The position numbers and the translations under genes were made by a program. This document shows, one piece after another, positions 8,100 through 10,417 of a stretch of DNA of 10,417 nucleotides. How positions within the stretch are numbered: position 1 is the first letter of the stretch; every line of letters begins with the position of its first letter. The stretch is taken from positions 1 through 10,417 of the forward strand of contig CAMLOR010000104.1 of NCBI GenBank assembly GCA_946481615.1. Reading direction: 5' to 3'. This stretch comes from an uncultured Aquimonas sp. (lineage in GTDB: Bacteria; Pseudomonadota; Gammaproteobacteria; Xanthomonadales; Xanthomonadaceae). Under the pieces are notes generated by a model that did not search any database, was not told the DNA's origin, and worked only from the letters and a program-made list of their open reading frames with translations.

Positions 8100-9271
8100 T
8101 ACTCGCCCGTCGGCCCGTGGATCGGCTTCACCGTGCCCCAGTTCTTGCAGCTCGGGCACTGCCAGTGATGCGCGCGCGCGCCGAATCCGCAACGCCCGCA
8201 GCGATACGAGGGCGTTCCCGCGACCAGTTGCTCGGTGAGCTGCTTGAGCACCAGCAGGCGGTCCTTTTCTTCGGGCCGCGAATTGGCGAGGCCGAGGTCG
8301 ATCAAGGCGCCCTGCCCGCGCACGCTCGGCCGCTGCCGCAGCTGCCGCGTGAGGAAGTCCGTGGCGGCTTCACGGCCCTCGTCCTGGTCGATCAGGCGCG
8401 TCTGCGCCAGCAGCGCAGAAACGCCCGGATAGCGTTCGATCATCTCGGCCAGGAAGGCGCGCGCGCGCGCGCGTTCGCCGCGCCGCTCGTAGGCGCCGAG
8501 CAGCGGTTTGAGGAACTCGGGCAGATATTCGACATCGTGTCGCGCCACGCGCTCGAAGGCGCGGATCGCCGCCTGGTCGTTGCCGGCGGCCAGTTCGATC
8601 TGGCCTTCGACGATGCCGGCGCGGATGCAGTGCGTGTCGTCGCTGTAGGCCGCGGCGAGGAAGGCGCGCGCCGCCGGGATGTCGCCGTGCGAGCGCGCCT
8701 GCTCGGCCAGCTCGCACTGGAATTGCGCGATGAGCTTGCCCGTGGGCTCGCCCGTGGCGGTTTCGTAGCGGCGCGCGTGCTCGATGGCCTTGGTCCAGTC
8801 GCGTTCCTGCTGGTAGATCGAGATCAGGTGTCGCAATGCCGCCGGCGCCGAGGTGTTGGCCTTCACCAGATCGGCGAACAGCGTCTCGGCGCGGTCGAGC
8901 AACCCGGCGCGCATGAAATCCTCGCCCAACTCGAGCACGGCCTGGGTACGTTGTTCGTCGGTCAATGTGGGGCGCGCAATCAGGTTTTGATGCACCCGGA
9001 TCGCTCGATCCACTTCGCCACGGCGGCGAAAGAGATTCCCGAGCGCGAAATGCGTTTCGACGGTGTTCTTGTCGACCTCGGCCAGTTCGAGGAACACCTC
9101 GATGGCCTTGTCGGGCTGCTCGTTGAGCAGGAAGTTGACGCCCTTGAAATAGGTGCGCGAGAGCTTGCTGACCTGCGCGCCGCGCTGGCGTTCGCCGCTG
9201 CGGCGCGCCACCAGCCAGCCCGACAGCGCCGCCACGGGCAACAGCAGGAACAGCAGCAGCTGTTCGCTCAC
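8099..9271 (-). CDS. lapB: LPS assembly protein B (LapB/YciM), TPR protein with rubredoxin-like zinc ribbon
   Basis: A 390-residue protein; E. coli LapB has 389. Residues 3-20 (EQLLLFLLLPVAALSGWL) are the single inner-membrane anchor, followed by KLSRTYFKGVNFLLNEQPDK and a series of TPR helices to about residue 340. The C-terminal metal knuckle has Cys358-x2-Cys361 and Cys372-x2-Cys375 (YRCGRCGF ... WQCPSCKNWG), intact. In E. coli LapB recruits FtsH to degrade LpxC and so sets LPS output, and it links to LPS transport. The GTG at 9271 overlaps the lapA TGA as GTGA. An alternating GC tract of 15 bases lies within the gene at 8457-8471. The identification is secure. Confidence 0.96.
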   Translation of the reverse strand: MSEQLLLFLLLPVAALSGWLVARRSGERQRGAQVSKLSRTYFKGVNFLLNEQPDKAIEVFLELAEVDKNTVETHFALGNLFRRRGEVDRAIRVHQNLIARPTLTDEQRTQAVLELGEDFMRAGLLDRAETLFADLVKANTSAPAALRHLISIYQQERDWTKAIEHARRYETATGEPTGKLIAQFQCELAEQARSHGDIPAARAFLAAAYSDDTHCIRAGIVEGQIELAAGNDQAAIRAFERVARHDVEYLPEFLKPLLGAYERRGERARARAFLAEMIERYPGVSALLAQTRLIDQDEGREAATDFLTRQLRQRPSVRGQGALIDLGLANSRPEEKDRLLVLKQLTEQLVAGTPSYRCGRCGFGARAHHWQCPSCKNWGTVKPIHGPTGE

Positions 9272-9576
9272 GGACGGTCGGCGCCCAGCGCCAGCATCTC
9301 GGGCGCGGCCGCGGGCGGCACGGGTTCCGCGGGCGCCTTCGCCTGTTCGCGGCGCGCGCGGCGCAGGCGCGCCTGCAGCGGCCACACCACGCCCGCGAGC
9401 ATCGCCAGTCCGCCCAGCAACGCACCCGCGAAGGCGGCCACGAGCAAGGCGGCGCCGAGCGAAACGCTCAGGGAACGCCAGTAGAAATCGACGGAAACAG
9501 GGTCGGGATTGAGCGCGCCGAACAGGATGCCGAGCGCGGCGAAAGCGATGGCGAGGGCCAGGTACAGCAGTCGCAT
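9268..9576 (-). CDS. lapA: LPS assembly protein A (LapA/YciS, DUF1049)
   Basis: A 102-residue membrane protein, the same length as E. coli LapA. It has two hydrophobic segments (about 2-21, LLYLALAIAFAALGILFGAL, and about 36-62) separated by NPDPVSVDFYW, which is typical of the family. A basic, cytoplasmic tail (QARLRRARREQ) and a Pro/Ala-rich end follow. LapA works beside LapB in the inner membrane in controlling LPS assembly. The ATG at 9576 was chosen because the first membrane helix begins there; a start at 9609 would add eleven residues without family resemblance. A GGAG lies 11 bases upstream. It follows ihfB by 50 bases and overlaps lapB by four. Confidence 0.92.
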   Translation of the reverse strand: MRLLYLALAIAFAALGILFGALNPDPVSVDFYWRSLSVSLGAALLVAAFAGALLGGLAMLAGVVWPLQARLRRARREQAKAPAEPVPPAAAPEMLALGADRP

Positions 9577-9626
9577 TGGAACGTGCACTCCGTGTCGAAC
9601 GGCGCGCACAGCTTAGCCGAAGAGGA

Positions 9627-9941
9627 TCAGTCCTCGTCGCCGGCGGGCAGGATCTCGCCGGTGTGGCCGTTGACGCGTTCGCGCAGTTCCTTGCCGGGCT
9701 TGAAATGCGGCACGTGCTTGCCGGGCAGCGCGACCGATTCGCCCGTCTTGGGGTTGCGGCCGATGCGCGGCGGGCGGAAATGCAGGGAGAAGGAGCCGAA
9801 ACCGCGGATCTCGATGCGCTCGCCGCCGGACAGCGCCCCGCTCATCTGCTCGAGGAGGGTCTTCACGGCCAGGTCGACGTCGTCCGCCTTCAGGTGGCCC
9901 TGGCGGCGCGAGAGTGCTTCGATCAGTTCCGACTTGGTCAT
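9627..9941 (-). CDS. ihfB: Integration host factor subunit beta
   Basis: A 104-residue DNA-bending protein that pairs with IhfA. It contains the HU/IHF fold, with [13 protein letters not shown] at the start, [13 protein letters not shown] (39-51) and the arm [10 protein letters not shown] (59-68), where Pro64 is the residue that intercalates into [20 protein letters not shown] near the end is typical of IHF-beta rather than HU. The protein is about ten residues longer than E. coli IHF-beta owing to an acidic tail (ILPAGDED). It lies directly after rpsA, the classical gene order. No strong Shine-Dalgarno sequence is visible before the ATG. Confidence 0.97.
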   Translation of the reverse strand: MTKSELIEALSRRQGHLKADDVDLAVKTLLEQMSGALSGGERIEIRGFGSFSLHFRPPRIGRNPKTGESVALPGKHVPHFKPGKELRERVNGHTGEILPAGDED

Positions 9942-9973
9942 TGCGTGGCTTGTGGACTTCTTGTTGCCGCTCG

Positions 9974-10001
9974 GAAAGCGGCCCGGGCTGACCCGGGCCG
10001 C
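9974..10001 (-). terminator. Terminator-like hairpin after rpsA
   Basis: GCGGCCCGGG (9978-9987) and CCCGGGCCGC (9992-10001) form a perfect ten-base-pair stem with a four-base loop. On the minus strand the stem is followed by TTTCC. The hairpin starts 12 bases after the rpsA stop. The T-run is short, so termination may be partial, which would allow read-through into ihfB. Confidence 0.75.
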
Positions 10002-10013
10002 TCGTCTTCCAGC

Positions 10014-10417
10014 TTACTCGGACTTGCTGCCGAGCTGTTCGCGCAGCAGCGCGCCCAGCTTGGTGGTGCCGCCCGACGCGCTCGAATATTCCTCGAGCGT
10101 TTCGCGCAGTTCCGCTTCGTCCTTGGCGCGGATCGACAGCTGCAGCACGCGGCCCTTGCGGTCCATGCCGATGTGCTTGGCTTCGATCTGATCGCCGACC
10201 TTCAGGTACTGGGTGGCGTCGTCGACACGCTCCTTGGCGATGTCGTTGGCGCGCACGTAGCCTTCGATGCCGTCGGCCAGTTCGATGGTCGCGCCCTTGG
10301 CGTCCACTTCCTTGACCACGCCCGTCAGCACGGTGCCCTTCGGATTGCCGGCCATGAACTGGCCGAACGGATCCTGCTCGAGCTGCTTGATGCCGAGCGA
10401 GATGCGCTCGCGCTCCG
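10014..10417 (-). CDS. rpsA: 30S ribosomal protein S1 (C-terminal part)
   Basis: The last 133 codons of a gene that starts beyond the right edge. The visible part begins with ERISLGIKQLEQDPFGQF, the end of one S1 repeat, and then a final S1 OB-fold domain (GTVLTGVVKEVDAKGATIEL, GYVRANDIA, KVGDQIEAKHIGMDRKGRVL, LSIRAKDE) with a short tail ending in SKSE. S1 binds mRNA on the 30S subunit and unwinds it for initiation. The full protein is usually about 560 residues. It is followed by a hairpin and then ihfB, as in most Gammaproteobacteria. Confidence 0.97.
   Translation of the reverse strand, partial: ERERISLGIKQLEQDPFGQFMAGNPKGTVLTGVVKEVDAKGATIELADGIEGYVRANDIAKERVDDATQYLKVGDQIEAKHIGMDRKGRVLQLSIRAKDEAELRETLEEYSSASGGTTKLGALLREQLGSKSE

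Noticed and set aside
7191..8168. A 325-codon plus-strand frame opposite the sugar-phosphate transferase, full of Gln, Glu and His
   Set aside because: This composition is what a hydrophobic membrane protein gene gives when read on the other strand.
8027..9484. A 485-codon plus-strand frame opposite lapA and lapB
   Set aside because: Antisense shadow of the well-supported lapB; no domain or ribosome binding site.

Overview
The window is a gene-dense, GC-rich bacterial chromosome segment with nine complete protein genes, one complete thiolase and two genes cut by the window edges. The pairing of lapA-lapB with ihfB and rpsA, strong G/C third-position codon bias and a Bacillus-FadN-like beta-oxidation pair suggest a gammaproteobacterium, most likely of the Xanthomonadales/Lysobacterales. 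That placement is inferred from gene content and order, not from a search.

Left part, plus strand (1-1473): the C-terminus of a multifunctional 3-hydroxyacyl-CoA dehydrogenase/enoyl-CoA hydratase is followed after 10 bases by a complete acetyl-CoA acyltransferase. Together they form the last steps of fatty-acid beta-oxidation. A palindromic intergenic repeat (about 1474-1557) separates this operon from the convergent minus-strand genes.

Middle, minus strand (1559-4200): an orphan family-2-type glycosyltransferase, a CsaA-type tRNA-binding-domain protein, and an FAD-dependent amine oxidoreductase whose stop overlaps the csaA start. A second copy of the palindromic repeat family (4213-4297) lies between this group and galU.

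Right part, minus strand (4306-10417): read in transcription order this is rpsA (3' end), a strong terminator-like hairpin, ihfB, lapA, lapB, a WecA/WbpL-type polyprenyl-phosphate sugar-phosphate transferase, a WbpM/CapD-type UDP-sugar 4,6-dehydratase, and galU. From lapA to the dehydratase every junction is an overlap (GTGA, TAGTG, TGATG), so the genes look translationally coupled. LapA and LapB control LPS assembly and LpxC turnover in the inner membrane. The next three genes supply the nucleotide sugars (UDP-glucose, 4-keto-6-deoxy-HexNAc) and the lipid-linked first sugar for O-antigen or exopolysaccharide. The operon therefore joins LPS dosage control to surface-glycan initiation.

No tRNA, rRNA, CRISPR array, insertion sequence, phage gene or defence system was seen. 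No intergenic gap exceeds about 110 bases. I found no clear undescribed system. The more notable points are the compact lapAB-glycan operon, the terminator close upstream of ihfB, the two-copy palindromic repeat, and a few local sequence anomalies.
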